Shown here piece after piece: positions 21,111-31,680 of a DNA stretch of 64,000 nt (its first letter is position 1; each line of letters begins with the position of its first letter). Under the pieces are notes generated by a model that was not told where the DNA came from, made no database searches, and saw only the letters and a program-made list of their open reading frames with translations. The stretch comes from Agapanthus africanus. Its lineage: Eukaryota > Streptophyta > Magnoliopsida > Asparagales > Amaryllidaceae. Location of the stretch: the NCBI GenBank assembly GCA_030015575.1, contig CM057342.1:617859348-617923347 (forward strand), in the 5' to 3' direction. The position numbers and the translations under genes are program-made.

Positions 21111-22130
21111 GTTTGGGTGATTGTTGATCGATTGACCAAGGCAGCTCATTTCATTCCATTTCAAGTTGGTCAATCAACAGAAGTTTTGGCAGAACGGTAC
21201 ATGCAGGAGATTGTAAGATTGCATGGAGTACCGGTGAGCATCGTGTCCGACCGTGACACCTGTTTTTTATCACACTTCTAGAGGAGCTTACAGGAAAGTC
21301 TGGGGACTCGATTGAAGTTTAGCACAGCTTATCATCCTCAGACAGATGGCCAGTCGGAGAGAACAATCCAAACACTTGAAGACATGTTGAGAGCTTGCAT
21401 GTTAGACTTCAAGGGTTCATGGGAGGATCATCTACACTTAGTGGAGTTTTCTTAGAATAACAGTTTTCAGGCGACTATTCAGATGGCTCCATTCGAAGCA
21501 TTGTATGATCGCAAGTGTCGTTCACCCGTTTGATGGGATGATATTGGAGAACGAAGATTGTTGGGACCGTATTTGATCGTGCAAATAGTGGAGAAAGTTA
21601 ACACTATCCGGAAACATATGAAGGCAGCACAAGATCGGCAGAAGAGTTGTGCCGATACATCGAGAAGACCTCTAGAGTTCACTGATGGTGATTTGGTATT
21701 CTTGAAGATATCACCGACTAGAGGGGTGATTCGTTTTGGAAGTCGAGGCAAGCTTAGTCCTCGATTCGTTGGGCCTTTTGAGATTTTGGAACGTGTTGGA
21801 GAAGTGGCGTATCGATTGGCATTACCGCAATCCCCGGCGAATGTTCATGACGTGTTTCACGTATCTCAACTCCGTAAATATGTTCGAGATGAAACACATG
21901 TGTTGGATCATTCGGAGCTGACTGTACGTGAAGATTTGACTTTTGAGGAGCAACCGATGTCGATTGTAGATCGAAGGGAAAAGGTTCTTAAGAACAAGGT
22001 TATCCCTCTTGTGCTTGTTTCATGGGGTAATTTCTCACATGGAGAATCAACTTGGGAACGAGAAGATGAAATCCGGCAGAAGTTTCACATCTATTCTTGT
22101 AGTTTCTTAATTGTCTATCCTTTCTTGATC
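21111..22130 (+). pseudogene. pol: chromovirus pol, 3' half: integrase core, C-terminal domain, chromodomain
   Basis: Continues the integrase core after LTR E (VIVDRLTKAAHFIPF; VSDRDTCFLSHF; then [20 protein letters not shown] with the catalytic Glu). There are in-frame stops near 21281, 21453 and 21532. A better preserved frame (21558-22184) holds the integrase C-terminal domain (KLSPRFVGPFEIL; HDVFHVSQLRKY) and a chromodomain-like end (RREKVLKNKVIPLVLVSW ... STWEREDEIRQK), which identifies a chromovirus. In chromoviruses this domain is thought to steer integration to particular chromatin. The coding end overlaps the degenerate polypurine region before the LTR. Confidence 0.88.
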
Positions 22131-22799
22131 TTAGAATTTCGAGGACGAAATTCTTTTGTAGTTTGGTATAATGTAACACCCTAGTTCATTTATACCAGTT
22201 CCAGTTCTCGTATTTTCTTAATTGTGGTATTTTCTTGATTTATCGTGTTTTGGGTGCGAATGGTATTTTACATTTTACTTTGCATTCGACCCGACCCGCT
22301 TGCTTGAGCTGTTTGATTTATATTTATGGATTATCCTGATTTGTTGCGTAGACTGGTGCATTTTCATGTTTAGTACATACTGGCATTTCATCTGATATCG
22401 CATATTTTATCATATAACATTTTAAGTCACGGAAAATAAATTAAAATTTTATTTCATAGCCTGCATGATACTCCTAACCCTGTGGTAGTATCCGCGCATC
22501 TTGTTCTCGTCCCGTTCAGTGAAACAGACATGTTTGGATGGCTACGCGCACGTACATGCATCCGTTCTTGGGGGTATGCATTTTCGTTACCCGGACATCT
22601 AATTTTAATTTTGGTCAACATATATATTTTTCATATTTTAAAACTGGATTTTTAGACCCAACTTGGGCGCGTTTTAGAGTAAGTTTGTATTTACCAGAAT
22701 ATCAAATTTTATTAATATAATATTTTAAATAATTAACAGTTTAAAATTTAAATAACAGAAAAAGATTTTTTTAAAATTAAATCCTAACACTAAAACAAA

Positions 22800-23470
22800 A
22801 CTATCTCTCTCTCTCCTCTCGCCTGCTCTCTCTCTCTCTCCTCTCGCTTACACTCTTCCTCGAATCCCGTAACCTTCTCCATCCCCTACAATCACCTCCC
22901 TTCTCCTTTCTTCTTCTTCGTTTCTTTTCTCGCGCCCTCGCTTGCCTCGCCCTCGCTGCTTCCACCTTCGACCCAAATCTCCTCCTCTCACCTCCCCGAC
23001 CTCATCTCGTCACCCTCGTCAACCTCTTCCTCCACTCCTCTCTCTTCCCTTCTCCTCCTCTGCGAACTCCATCGTCGACCCCAAACACAACACCGAAACC
23101 CATGCTTTCTATAGCCATCATCATCATCATCATCATCATCTCTAATCTCCCTTTCTATCTCGGCGAACCCACACACACCGGAACCCTAGCTTCTCTAAAC
23201 CCACGCCAACAACCCCTATCACCATCTCCACCATCTTCCATCAATCCCCAAGTTATCACCGGCGCCTCCTCCCACAAACCCCAACCGAGAACCCCTCACT
23301 CCGTTGCCGCCGCCTCTGCCTCGTTCACTATCGCCACCTTCTCCTTTTCACCCTCGTCTCCTACAACCCATCTCCCTTCAACTCCAGTCGTCACCTCAAG
23401 AACCGTCATCATTGTCGTCATCCTCTCCATCTCCATCTCCTTCTTCTTCCTCTCGACATCTGAGCAACAG
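22800..23470 (+). repeat. pyrimidine-rich low-complexity zone with (ATC)n
   Basis: CT-rich sequence with CTCTCT runs (22803-22850) and an ATC/CATCAT run at 23117-23141. Frames across it code for low-complexity Ser/Pro/His peptides, which I do not regard as genes. It sits directly before the captured gene fragments and may represent captured 5' UTR sequence or LTR sequence. Confidence 0.5.
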
Positions 23471-23478
23471 CAGCAGCA

Positions 23479-23769
23479 ATGGAGGAGGCTTGTTGTATAG
23501 TCACCGGCGGCAGAGGCTTCGCCGCCTGCTGCATGGTCGAGATGCTCATCCGATCCAACAAGTGGCGGATCCGCATCGCCGATCTGGGCCCCATCATCAA
23601 TCTCGACAACTCAGAGGAGTCCGGTGTTCTCTGCGAGGTGCTCCGATCGGGCCACGCCGCCTACCTCTCCACGGATCGATCTCATGAACAAATTCCGAGT
23701 CGTTAGAGCAATTGAAGTAGCAGGGGTTGTCTTCCACATGGCTGCATCTGATTCATCTATCAATGGATA
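23479..23769 (+). pseudogene. captured N-terminal fragment of a 3-beta-hydroxysteroid dehydrogenase/decarboxylase-like gene
   Basis: The frame from 23479 begins with an N-terminus typical of plant sterol 3-beta-HSD/decarboxylases: the NAD-binding Rossmann motif VTGGRGFAA at residues 8-16, then MVEMLIRSNKWRIRIADLGP. After about 70 residues there is a frameshift, and the next frame continues the family pattern (KFRVVRAIEVAGVVFHMAA then SDSSING) to a stop. In the living enzyme family this domain acts in C-4 demethylation during sterol synthesis. Only about the first 95 residues are present and no intron is visible. It lies in the sense direction of the chromovirus LTR and cannot make enzyme. The family call rests on motif recall, not a search. 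Confidence 0.78.
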
Positions 23770-23770
23770 G

Positions 23771-24068
23771 ATATTAGCTCATTCTCTAGAATCATAGAAT
23801 GGAGGTATTATGGAATGGAGGTATCTTGGTGATGGTGTCAGGTTTGGTGCAAACCAAAGACTGCATTGCCATCAGAAAATTTGCAGAGACCTTTTTCTTG
23901 CTCCTCGATCGGGGGAAAGGATATTTAGTTCTCAACGATATAATTCAATTCATTGAAGACGAACAAAGGCATCAGCATCCAACAACAAGGTTACAAACCA
24001 ATTATGACAATGTTGCATCTAATCTCTTTTCTCTCAAGCCGAGCACCCAAGTCGAGACCCATAGCTGA
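23771..24068 (+). pseudogene. captured NTF2-domain fragment of a G3BP-like RNA-binding protein
   Basis: Directly after the sterol-dehydrogenase fragment the sequence encodes, in shifted frames, the second half of a plant G3BP-type NTF2 domain: ILAHSLES...NGGI, then MVSGLVQTKD, FAETFFLL and KGYLVLNDIIQFIEDEQ followed by a polar linker. Known plant homologues carry FVQTFFLAPQ and KGYFVLND at these places. A short duplication (AATGGAGGTAT, near 23797 and 23814) and a stop break the start. In the family this domain mediates dimerisation and docking in stress-granule proteins. Joined to an unrelated gene fragment inside an LTR, it is evidence of a double capture. Confidence 0.72.
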
Positions 24069-25241
24069 GCCCAAGTTCAGGCCGAAGTCCAAGTCGAGAT
24101 TTTTGCATCGTGTCTTGTTTCACGTCTCCGTATTGTCGCCGTTTCCATAATCCACGATTCGAGCCTTCGCCGGAGTTGTGTCGTCGCGGCCGATCTATGC
24201 GATTCAGTGAACGTCCCTACCTGCGTGATTACCCTCTTGCCGTGCCTGGACCTGTCCCGTGTGCCGTGTGTGTATCGCGACGTTTACCCGACGTCGGACG
24301 CAGCGTACGTATCCGTCGTGTGATCCAATCGAGGCAAGTTAATCTTGCTACATGCTATTTAAATTATTTTATACCTATTTAAATATAGATTATACCTGTA
24401 GCGTAAATCTTATACCACATGTTTCATTTTATCACGTTTCGATGTTCCATTTGCATTTCGCTTATATCATTTTTAGATCTAGATCATGAAAATAATATTG
24501 TTATATAGTAGATTACCTTACAAGGCATCCATACCAATATTTATATCACATACTGCTTAGTCGCATAACCCACATTACCATTTGATAGTTCTTTATAATG
24601 TTTCGGATACCATTTTGCACCCATCTCTTTTAGAATATAGATATTTGCATAATAATGTGATTTTAACATTCCATATTTGATAAAGTGTATTTTAATTAGT
24701 ATTGGAACTATAATCTTAACCTTAATCGATAACTATGCATCCATGTGTTTGAATTTATACCTATTTGCATACCACATCACACTATTCCATTTTATTGTTA
24801 CATTGGTACCCCATACTTGTTTTTGTGTACCCATACTTATTATAGTTTGATTTTGAGCACCCACGTGACATTTGTGCATCCTGACATGACCTGTTATACT
24901 ATTACTTGACACGACTTGATACCGTACACTTCTTGACATGAATGGATTTATTTACACTACTTGACCTGACTTGATGTACCATATCTTGACCCGTTACATG
25001 ATCTCGTTACTAATGCCAACAGCCTTGACATGTTGTCCCTACGGACATTTCCTGTTGTCTATCCAGACAAACCTGTACCTGCTTGATCCTGTATTGGCAT
25101 TAGCTTCAGATTATTAATACCTGACTTAAACATATAACTTGGGAGTATGGGGAAATCAATGATGAAACCTGACTTGTAACTCGACAGTTCGCTTGCTTAT
25201 ACTGATCAGTTTTAGAGGCTAGGCCAGCCTTGGGATGATGC

Positions 25242-27352
25242 TGTTGGGTTAACCTAACACCTCATGAAGAGATTGGAAGCATCACATGTGCCAAAGATTA
25301 GATTTTTATGGTGCTAAGTGAACGCACAATGAATCAATCCTAGAAAAATTAGGGTTTCATAAACTACACTTCATCATATGAAAGAAATGCTAGGGTTTTG
25401 AGAGTACAACCTTTGTAGCTCCCTACGCTAGACTCCTGGGCCACTTGAGGGTTGGAGGAGGGTTCACTTGAAGTCTCCTAGTGTCCACGACGATCCACCC
25501 GAAGCTCCTAGTCCATGCTTGCAACTTCACTTTTCAAGAGAAGAAATGAAGATAACACTCTAAACAAGTGGGCTAAACTTGTGTAGAATGATGTTGTGGT
25601 GGCTTTTCTCACTTCAAAAACCTAACTTGATGAGTATATTGCTCACTACAAAAGTCTAGAGAGCAAATGGTGAAGGAGGAAGAAGATGATGGCTTTCTTT
25701 TAACAAGAGTAAAAAGATAAGCTCATTAAAAGAAAAATGAAAATATATGTATATATATTTATTCCTTCTCATCTCAAAACATGGTTAAAAGTTTAAGATA
25801 TTATTTAATTTGAGTTAAATCACAAAGAGAAGGTTAACCCATGGTTAGAAGTAAGTGAGCATGGTTAGGTTAAGGAAGAGTGTAGAAACTCACCATGAAT
25901 TATCCTTTTCTTTATTTCTTTTGTTTTAACAAAAATTAAATAATAACTCATATATTTAAATCATGGTGTGAGTCTTGTATTGCCATCATTTTCAATGTGT
26001 AATCAACCATGAAGGATGATGTATGTATGTATGTATGTATGCATATCCATATGTGCATGAAACTAAAAGAAAGAAAGCATACATGCATGCATACATCCAT
26101 CATGTATAAGAAAAGATTTCAAGTGAGAAAACTAATGGTTAAATGATAAATCAACACTTGATTTATCAATCCGGCCATATCACATATGACCCCACCAAAA
26201 GCAAGCGCCCGATCAATATACGGTATCCTATACGCGCATTTTAATCGAGTCCATGCACATATCGCATACGCGCACCACAACGTTTCGCTTGGACTAGGTA
26301 ACTCCTTTGTGGGACTCTAAGACTCGTCAATACGCCAGCAGTGGGTGATGATCATATCAAGCACCCCCAAGCCGCAAGCGGTCAGCTAAACGTAACGGCC
26401 ACCCGGGTATTGAGCGATCAGAAGAAAACAAGCGAACCTGCTACAACTCCCGTCGAGCCAATCGGCAACACTTCCCGTACAGTCCGGACTCCTCGTCTGA
26501 TATGTCGCATATCAAGTCTAGGGGTGGTAAACGTCAGACCCCAATAACTGATAAGTCGTGCCGATGTGAGGCTCATAACGGGTCGAGAAACTACTGATAA
26601 CACTTACCAGCAAATCTCTGAATCAGCCCTGGGCAGGGACTTACCTGTTATGGCCAATCGAGCACAGCGCAACATCAACCCCCAATACTGGGAGAGATGA
26701 AACCCCTCCTATCGCTCATTGCCTCCATGTGACTCGGGACTGTACCCAAAAACCACCGTTTTGCTCGCCCTCATGGACGTGGTAAGGTGGAAATCAAAGT
26801 ACAGTGGGAATCACACAAGACTCTATGACGATCTCGGGTCTACAAACTAACCTGTACAAGTTTCACCAGAGAACTGCCATTTGACGTGAGGTATAATATC
26901 AACTGGGAGTTCTCGGTGAGTACGTCCAGTGTACCCAGTCTCCACTGAGCACCCGTATACCATCTCTGATGTCAAACACCAATGGATATGGGATCATCCA
27001 TCGCCCACCTTATGGGTCGAGAAGCGTATACGCTAGTCTACACTGGTGTATCGATGCCCCGTCTCGATACACCCACGACTAGGGACCTTGAAGGATGTAC
27101 TTATGGACTACCATGTCCCCACTAGTATGATCTGCATCATAGTTCAGGTAGTCAAGTACACATCCTAAGGGCTTTACCAACATGTAACTCTAAGACAGTA
27201 TAAAGAGACAAGTATACATGTTAAGATAAAGAGCAACCAGATAGCATACTATCATATCGAGCAAGAAAGTCATCTCTATATATGTCCAAGCATCCAATAT
27301 AATATACATCATCTGTACAATACTGGCCTCTAGGGCATACATACAACTAACA
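25242..27352 (-). repeat. 3' LTR of copia B
   Basis: 2111 bp, TGTTGGGTTAACC...AACTAACA. It has a short (TATG)n run near 26020-26042. The half nearest the pol side holds the shared structured region, including GAGAACT (26869-26875) with AGTTCTC (26908-26914). Confidence 0.92.
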
Positions 27353-27366
27353 ATCTCCCACTTGCA
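27353..27366 (-). other. polypurine tract of copia B
   Basis: The minus strand reads TGCAAGTGGGAGAT directly before the 3' LTR and directly after the pol stop codon. C has the same sequence at 55052-55065. It primes plus-strand DNA synthesis. Confidence 0.88.
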
Positions 27367-28203
27367 CTAGGGCCAGCTGCTGTAGTATCGCATACCGAGC
27401 ATCCCGAAGAGTCTCTCAATCTGTGTCTGGGAAATGGACTTCGTGAGTGGATCCGCTGTGTTATTCTTCGTGTCAACCCTCCTGACCTCGATCTCCCGGC
27501 GATCAACTATCTCCCGGATCAGGTGATACCGCCTCAGAATATGCCTGGATCGCTGATGGCACCTGGGTTCCTTGGCCAAAGCCACCGCTCCATTGTTATC
27601 GCAATACAAAGGTATTGGATGCTCAATGGATGGAACCACTCCGAGTTCAGTAATGAACTTCTTGATCCAGACAGCCTCTTTGGCAGCATCGTTGGCAGCG
27701 ATGTATTCAGCCTCCATCGTCGAGTCTGCCACAGTTTCATGCTTGGAACTCTTCCAGCTAACCGCCCCTCCGTAAAGGGTAAAGACAAATCCCGACTGCG
27801 ACTTAGAGTCGTCCTTATCACTCTGGAAGCTCGAATCGGTAAAGGACTCCACTTGGAGTTCTCCGTCACCATACACCAAGTGCATCTCATTAGTCCTTCG
27901 CAAGTACTTGAGAATGCTCTTCACAGCTGTCCAGTGACTCTCTCCAGGATCAGCTTGATACCTGCTCACTACACTTAGTGAGTATGCTACATCGGGTCTG
28001 GTACATAGCATCGCGTACATGATAGAGCCTACAGCCGAAGCATAGGGTATCCCTTGCATGCGAGCTCTCTCCAAATCAGTCTTGGAAGACATCTCTTTGG
28101 AGAGAGTGACTCCAGAGATCGTGGGTAAGTTCCCACGCTTGGATTCTTCCATAGTAAACCTCTTTAGTATGGTGTCAATGTACCTGGATTGGGACAATCC
28201 CAA
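27367..28203 (-). CDS. pol: copia B pol, C-terminal part: end of RT and RNase H
   Basis: 278 codons in a different frame from the upstream part. It starts in the RT connection region (GLSQSRYIDTILKRF), continues with the RT thumb (GIPYASAVGSIMYAMLCTRPD) and ends with a copia RNase H: FTDSSFQSDKDDS, then STMEAEYIAANDAAKEA, LYCDNNGAVALAKEP and a His/Arg-rich end (RRYHLIREIV) before TKNNTADPLTK. All acidic RNase H motif positions I can recognise look present. It is separated from the rest of pol only by a single-base shift near 28218-28224, so it is not a separate gene. Confidence 0.88.
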   Translation of the reverse strand: MGLSQSRYIDTILKRFTMEESKRGNLPTISGVTLSKEMSSKTDLERARMQGIPYASAVGSIMYAMLCTRPDVAYSLSVVSRYQADPGESHWTAVKSILKYLRRTNEMHLVYGDGELQVESFTDSSFQSDKDDSKSQSGFVFTLYGGAVSWKSSKHETVADSTMEAEYIAANDAAKEAVWIKKFITELGVVPSIEHPIPLYCDNNGAVALAKEPRCHQRSRHILRRYHLIREIVDRREIEVRRVDTKNNTADPLTKSISQTQIERLFGMLGMRYYSSWP

Positions 28204-28216
28204 TATCCGTTTGGAT

Positions 28217-30637
28217 CTATCTTCTATAGATCCTTATTCCCAATATGCAGGAGGCATCACCAAGATCTTTCATTGAGAATCTTTGTGATAAGAAGAGCTT
28301 GACCGATTGCAGCATAGGAATGTTATTTCCTATCAAGAGTATGTCGTCCACGTACAATACGAAGAAGACAACCTTACTCTCTGCCACCTTCTTGTAGATA
28401 CAAGGTTCATCTACATTTTTGACGAAATCAAACTCTTTGATAACGACGTCAAAGCAGATGTTCCAACTCCGCGATGCTTGCTTTAATCCATAAATGGATT
28501 TAAGCAGCTTGCACACCTTCCCGCTGCTCCCACTATTTACGAAGCCCTCTGGCTGAGTCATGTACACGCACTCTTCTAAATCACTGTTTAGAAAGGCGGT
28601 CTTAACATCCATTTGCCAGATTTCATAATCATGATATGCAGCGATGGCAAGCATGATCCGGATGGATTTAAGTATAGCCACAGGAGAAAAGGTTTCGTCA
28701 TAGTCCACACCTGGTCTTTGACGAAAACCCTTTGCAACAAGTCTAGCTTTGAAAGTCTCTACTTTCCCATCTACACCAAGTTTTTTCTTGAAGATCCACT
28801 TGCTCCCAATGGGTTTTACCCCTTCAGGAGCAACTTCCAAAGTCCATACTTTGTTGGTGTACATGGATTCCATCTCGGACCGCATTGCATCCAGCCATTT
28901 CACTGAGTCCCCACTCGTGATGGCCTGCTCGAAGCTAGTTGGGTCATCATCAACCATGATGCAATCCTCGCTTCTACCATCAATGAGAAAACCGTAGTAT
29001 CTCTCAGGTGGATGAGAAACCCTACTAGATCGGCGGAGAGGCTGGGGTTCGTCGGGTACTACTGAATCCTCTGGTTCTACCAAGTCTTCTGTTATAGTTT
29101 GTGTCACTGGAACCTCATCCAGTTCTACTTCAATGCCACTAATCTGCTTCATAAGAAAACTTTTTTCTAAGAAAGTGGCATGTCGAGAAACAAACACCTT
29201 TTGTTCCTCGGGGTGGTAGAAGATATACTCTTGTGAATTTTTGGGATATCCTATAAACTTACATAAGACAGATCTTGCCTCGAGTTTGTCTGGATTTTGT
29301 CTTTTGACATAGGCCGGACAACCCCATATCTTAATGTAATTAAGATGTGGTCTCTTCCCTTTCCATATCTCATATGGAGTGGTAGGCATAGATTTGGTAG
29401 GAACTCTATTCAATAGGTCTATGGCCGTCTCAAGCGCATACCCCCAGAAGGAAATAGGTAACTCAGCTGTACTCATCATTGAGCGTACCATATCTAATAG
29501 GGTACGATTCCTCCGTTCCGACACACCGTTGTGCTGTGGTGTATAAGGAGGAGTAAGCTGAGAGAGAATCCCATTCTCTTTTAGATAATCCAGAAAATCA
29601 TTGCTTAAGTATTCTCCTCCTTGATCAGATCGAAGGATCTTAATACTTTTGCCCGTTTGGTTCTCTACTTCGTGTTTATATTCTCTGAATTTCTCAAAAG
29701 CTTCAGACTTGTGATTCATCAGGAACACATGTCCGAATCTTGAGAGATCGTCAGTGAATGTAATGAAGTAGGAAGAACCGTTCCTGGTATGTGTAGACAT
29801 GGGACCGCATACATCACTATGTATCAGCCCTAAGAGTTCGGTAACTCTTTCTCCGTGTCCCGTAAACGGAGTTTTGGTCATCTTGCCTTTGAGACATGAC
29901 TGGCAAGTGTCATAAGATGAAAATTCAAACGGATTTAAATATCCATCCTTATGCAACTTAGCTAGTCGTGTCGCATTGATGTGACCCAGTCTACAATGCC
30001 ACAAGAAGGATTCGTTCAGTTCTGAACTCTTCCTCTTGTGTGTGTTTTGTAAATTGAGGATTGTATTTTGGTTGAGAATGAATATGCCATTATGTAACGA
30101 GCCTGATGCAATCAACTTTTGATCTAGGAAGATGTTCATAACATTATCCTGTACTATAAAATTATATCCTTCTTTACTCAGTAAAGAAACTGATATAATA
30201 TTGCACATCATGTTCGGTATATAATAGCATTCATTCAGAATCAGTGTATTATGACTTGGTAATACAAGGTGATATTCGCCAACTGCTTTGGCTGCAATAC
30301 TTGCACCATTCCCTACTTGTACGGAATGATCACCTTTTCCCAATTCTCTACCTTTCCGTAGCCCATGTAACTGTTTATATATATGGGATCCTGATCCGGT
30401 ATCTAATACCCAGGACGTAGGGTGAACTGAAAAACAGTTCTCAATGACTAACACACCCGAAGGTGCATCAACATGCATGTTCTCCGTTTGGGCGGCGTGA
30501 GAATCCAGATATTCTCCTGATTCCTGTTCAGTCTTATAACACTTATAAGATAGAACGGGTCCAACGTTCCCCTGCACAGTATAACATGCGGGTTCGGTCA
30601 ATACATCCATATTATTATCTTGATTAAGGCATGACAT
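28217..30637 (-). CDS. pol: copia B polyprotein: protease, integrase, most of RT (one frameshift before its end)
   Basis: 806 codons. Protease active site DTGSG at residues 79-83. GAG-pre-integrase zinc finger H214, H219, C245, C248. Integrase catalytic triad D275 (HSDVCG), D338 (RSDQGG), E374 (VSERRN), with the canonical 35 residues between the last two. RT starts near residue 595, with D677 in MDVKTAF and the YVDD box at 762-765. The frame ends at an early stop after LGIRIYRR. One extra base (or two missing) near 28218-28224 accounts for the change to the frame of 27367-28203. No gag precedes it: the first 60 residues have no zinc knuckle. I kept the ATG at 30637 because it lies about 10 nt after the candidate splice acceptor and precedes all domains. 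Confidence 0.92.
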   Translation of the reverse strand: MSCLNQDNNMDVLTEPACYTVQGNVGPVLSYKCYKTEQESGEYLDSHAAQTENMHVDAPSGVLVIENCFSVHPTSWVLDTGSGSHIYKQLHGLRKGRELGKGDHSVQVGNGASIAAKAVGEYHLVLPSHNTLILNECYYIPNMMCNIISVSLLSKEGYNFIVQDNVMNIFLDQKLIASGSLHNGIFILNQNTILNLQNTHKRKSSELNESFLWHCRLGHINATRLAKLHKDGYLNPFEFSSYDTCQSCLKGKMTKTPFTGHGERVTELLGLIHSDVCGPMSTHTRNGSSYFITFTDDLSRFGHVFLMNHKSEAFEKFREYKHEVENQTGKSIKILRSDQGGEYLSNDFLDYLKENGILSQLTPPYTPQHNGVSERRNRTLLDMVRSMMSTAELPISFWGYALETAIDLLNRVPTKSMPTTPYEIWKGKRPHLNYIKIWGCPAYVKRQNPDKLEARSVLCKFIGYPKNSQEYIFYHPEEQKVFVSRHATFLEKSFLMKQISGIEVELDEVPVTQTITEDLVEPEDSVVPDEPQPLRRSSRVSHPPERYYGFLIDGRSEDCIMVDDDPTSFEQAITSGDSVKWLDAMRSEMESMYTNKVWTLEVAPEGVKPIGSKWIFKKKLGVDGKVETFKARLVAKGFRQRPGVDYDETFSPVAILKSIRIMLAIAAYHDYEIWQMDVKTAFLNSDLEECVYMTQPEGFVNSGSSGKVCKLLKSIYGLKQASRSWNICFDVVIKEFDFVKNVDEPCIYKKVAESKVVFFVLYVDDILLIGNNIPMLQSVKLFLSQRFSMKDLGDASCILGIRIYRR

Positions 30638-30646
30638 GGTCGCTAC

Positions 30647-30670
30647 CTAGAGAGAGAGAGAGAAGAAAAC
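30647..30670 (-). promoter_or_regulatory. candidate 3' splice site before copia B pol
   Basis: The minus strand shows a CT-rich run ending in CTAG, about 10 nt before the pol ATG at 30637. Element A has the same arrangement. It would let a spliced RNA place the pol start near the 5' end despite the 2.7-kb leader. Inference only. Confidence 0.42.
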
Positions 30671-31084
30671 ACTTTAACGTATGCTCTTGCAAGATCAGAT
30701 TGGTTATTATCTTATCTAATCAGGATGGCTCCCACTGTTTTTATCAAATTTTCCTTCAAACCCTAAAAGGAAAGACTAGCCGGGATTAATTACACCCTAC
30801 AACTTCGCCAATCTTTCAGCCAGGCCAGTGTCGGTACTTTGAGGGAGGTTCCCCATGCTTTTGCACGGACCTAATTAAAGTAAATCTCGTTTTTCCAGAG
30901 GCGTAACCCTGTTGACACCTTTCTAGACACCTACTTGATCGGCTAATTGTCCTGTGTAAAACTCTTCCAGGAGTAACAATTACTCGCAGTGGGTATCGGG
31001 ATCCAACTATCTCATAGAAGGTATGCAATCTCATTGCAAATTTCAACACTTGAAATTCCCGATAATGCTTTTGCCCCTAGCGTG

Positions 31085-31287
31085 CTATGACCTTGACGCA
31101 TGCCAAACAACCCATAGTCCGCTAGTCAAGTTCAACCCGTACAATTCATGATTGAATTAAACCCACCCGTACGATCCTTGACGCATGCCAAACAACGCCG
31201 TACGAATACCCTAATCCAATCGCATCTCATGCTACAGATAAGTAATAGTCAGCTACCGTACACTACGCCTTGACGCATGTCAAACAA
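31085..31287 (-). repeat. triple leader motif of copia B
   Basis: CCTTGACGCATGCCAAACAA (plus-strand reading) starts at 31091 and 31176, and a copy with one C-to-T change starts at 31268. Copy 1 sits between CTATG (31085-31089) and CATAG (31113-31117); copy 2 sits between CGTACG (31168-31173) and CGTACG (31199-31204). Only the CCTTGAC start is shared with the A and C motifs, while the sequence between the motifs is alignable among elements. Confidence 0.8.
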
Positions 31288-31437
31288 CCGCAGCACGAAT
31301 ACTAAATATTACTTATCTGAATTGACGGAGGGCTACGCAGGTTTTTCAGAAAACCATGAGCGTAATGAACTTGATATCGTCGTAGAATCATGTGAAATTT
31401 TGAAATGGAGTGTTTTTGAGGCTTTCATTAGTTTTGC

Positions 31438-31680
31438 TAAAGAGGTCACTCCCGGTGAAGGGATCTCGGCTCTTTCCTCATCGAATAAGGTGCAGGACAT
31501 ATCATATATATCACTGTGCAAAGCAAAACTCTAAAAGCAATCAAAAGACGAACCGAGTTTTGTAGCATCTGCCAGTTTTTCTAAAGAGGTCACTCCCGGT
31601 GAAGGGATCTCGGCTCTTTCCCCATCGAATAAGGTGCAGGGTATATCATATATACCGCTATGCAAAGCAAAACTGTAGCT
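31438..31680 (-). repeat. duplicated ~145-bp block in copia B leader
   Basis: Two copies starting near 31438 and 31583, both with AAAGAGGTCACTCCCGGTGA then AGGGATCTCGGCTC. They are counterparts of the blocks in A (1911, 2051) and C (58848, 58987). Confidence 0.78.

Larger units (their letters stand above)
22172..25241 (+). repeat. 3' LTR of the chromovirus, first segment
   Basis: Begins TGTAACACCC after the GAATTTCGAGGACGAAATTC context and runs to the copia B insertion (TSD GATGC, 25237-25241). It holds an AT-rich start, a pyrimidine-rich zone (22800-23470), two host gene fragments (23479-24068), a GC-rich zone with a splice-donor-like GAGGCAAGT near 24331, and then the part shared with the 5' LTR (24623 on). 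Confidence 0.82.

Noticed and set aside
23102-23500. 132-codon frame with His/Ile/Ser runs just before the captured fragments
   Set aside because: It reads an (ATC)n microsatellite and CT-rich sequence; no conserved domain.
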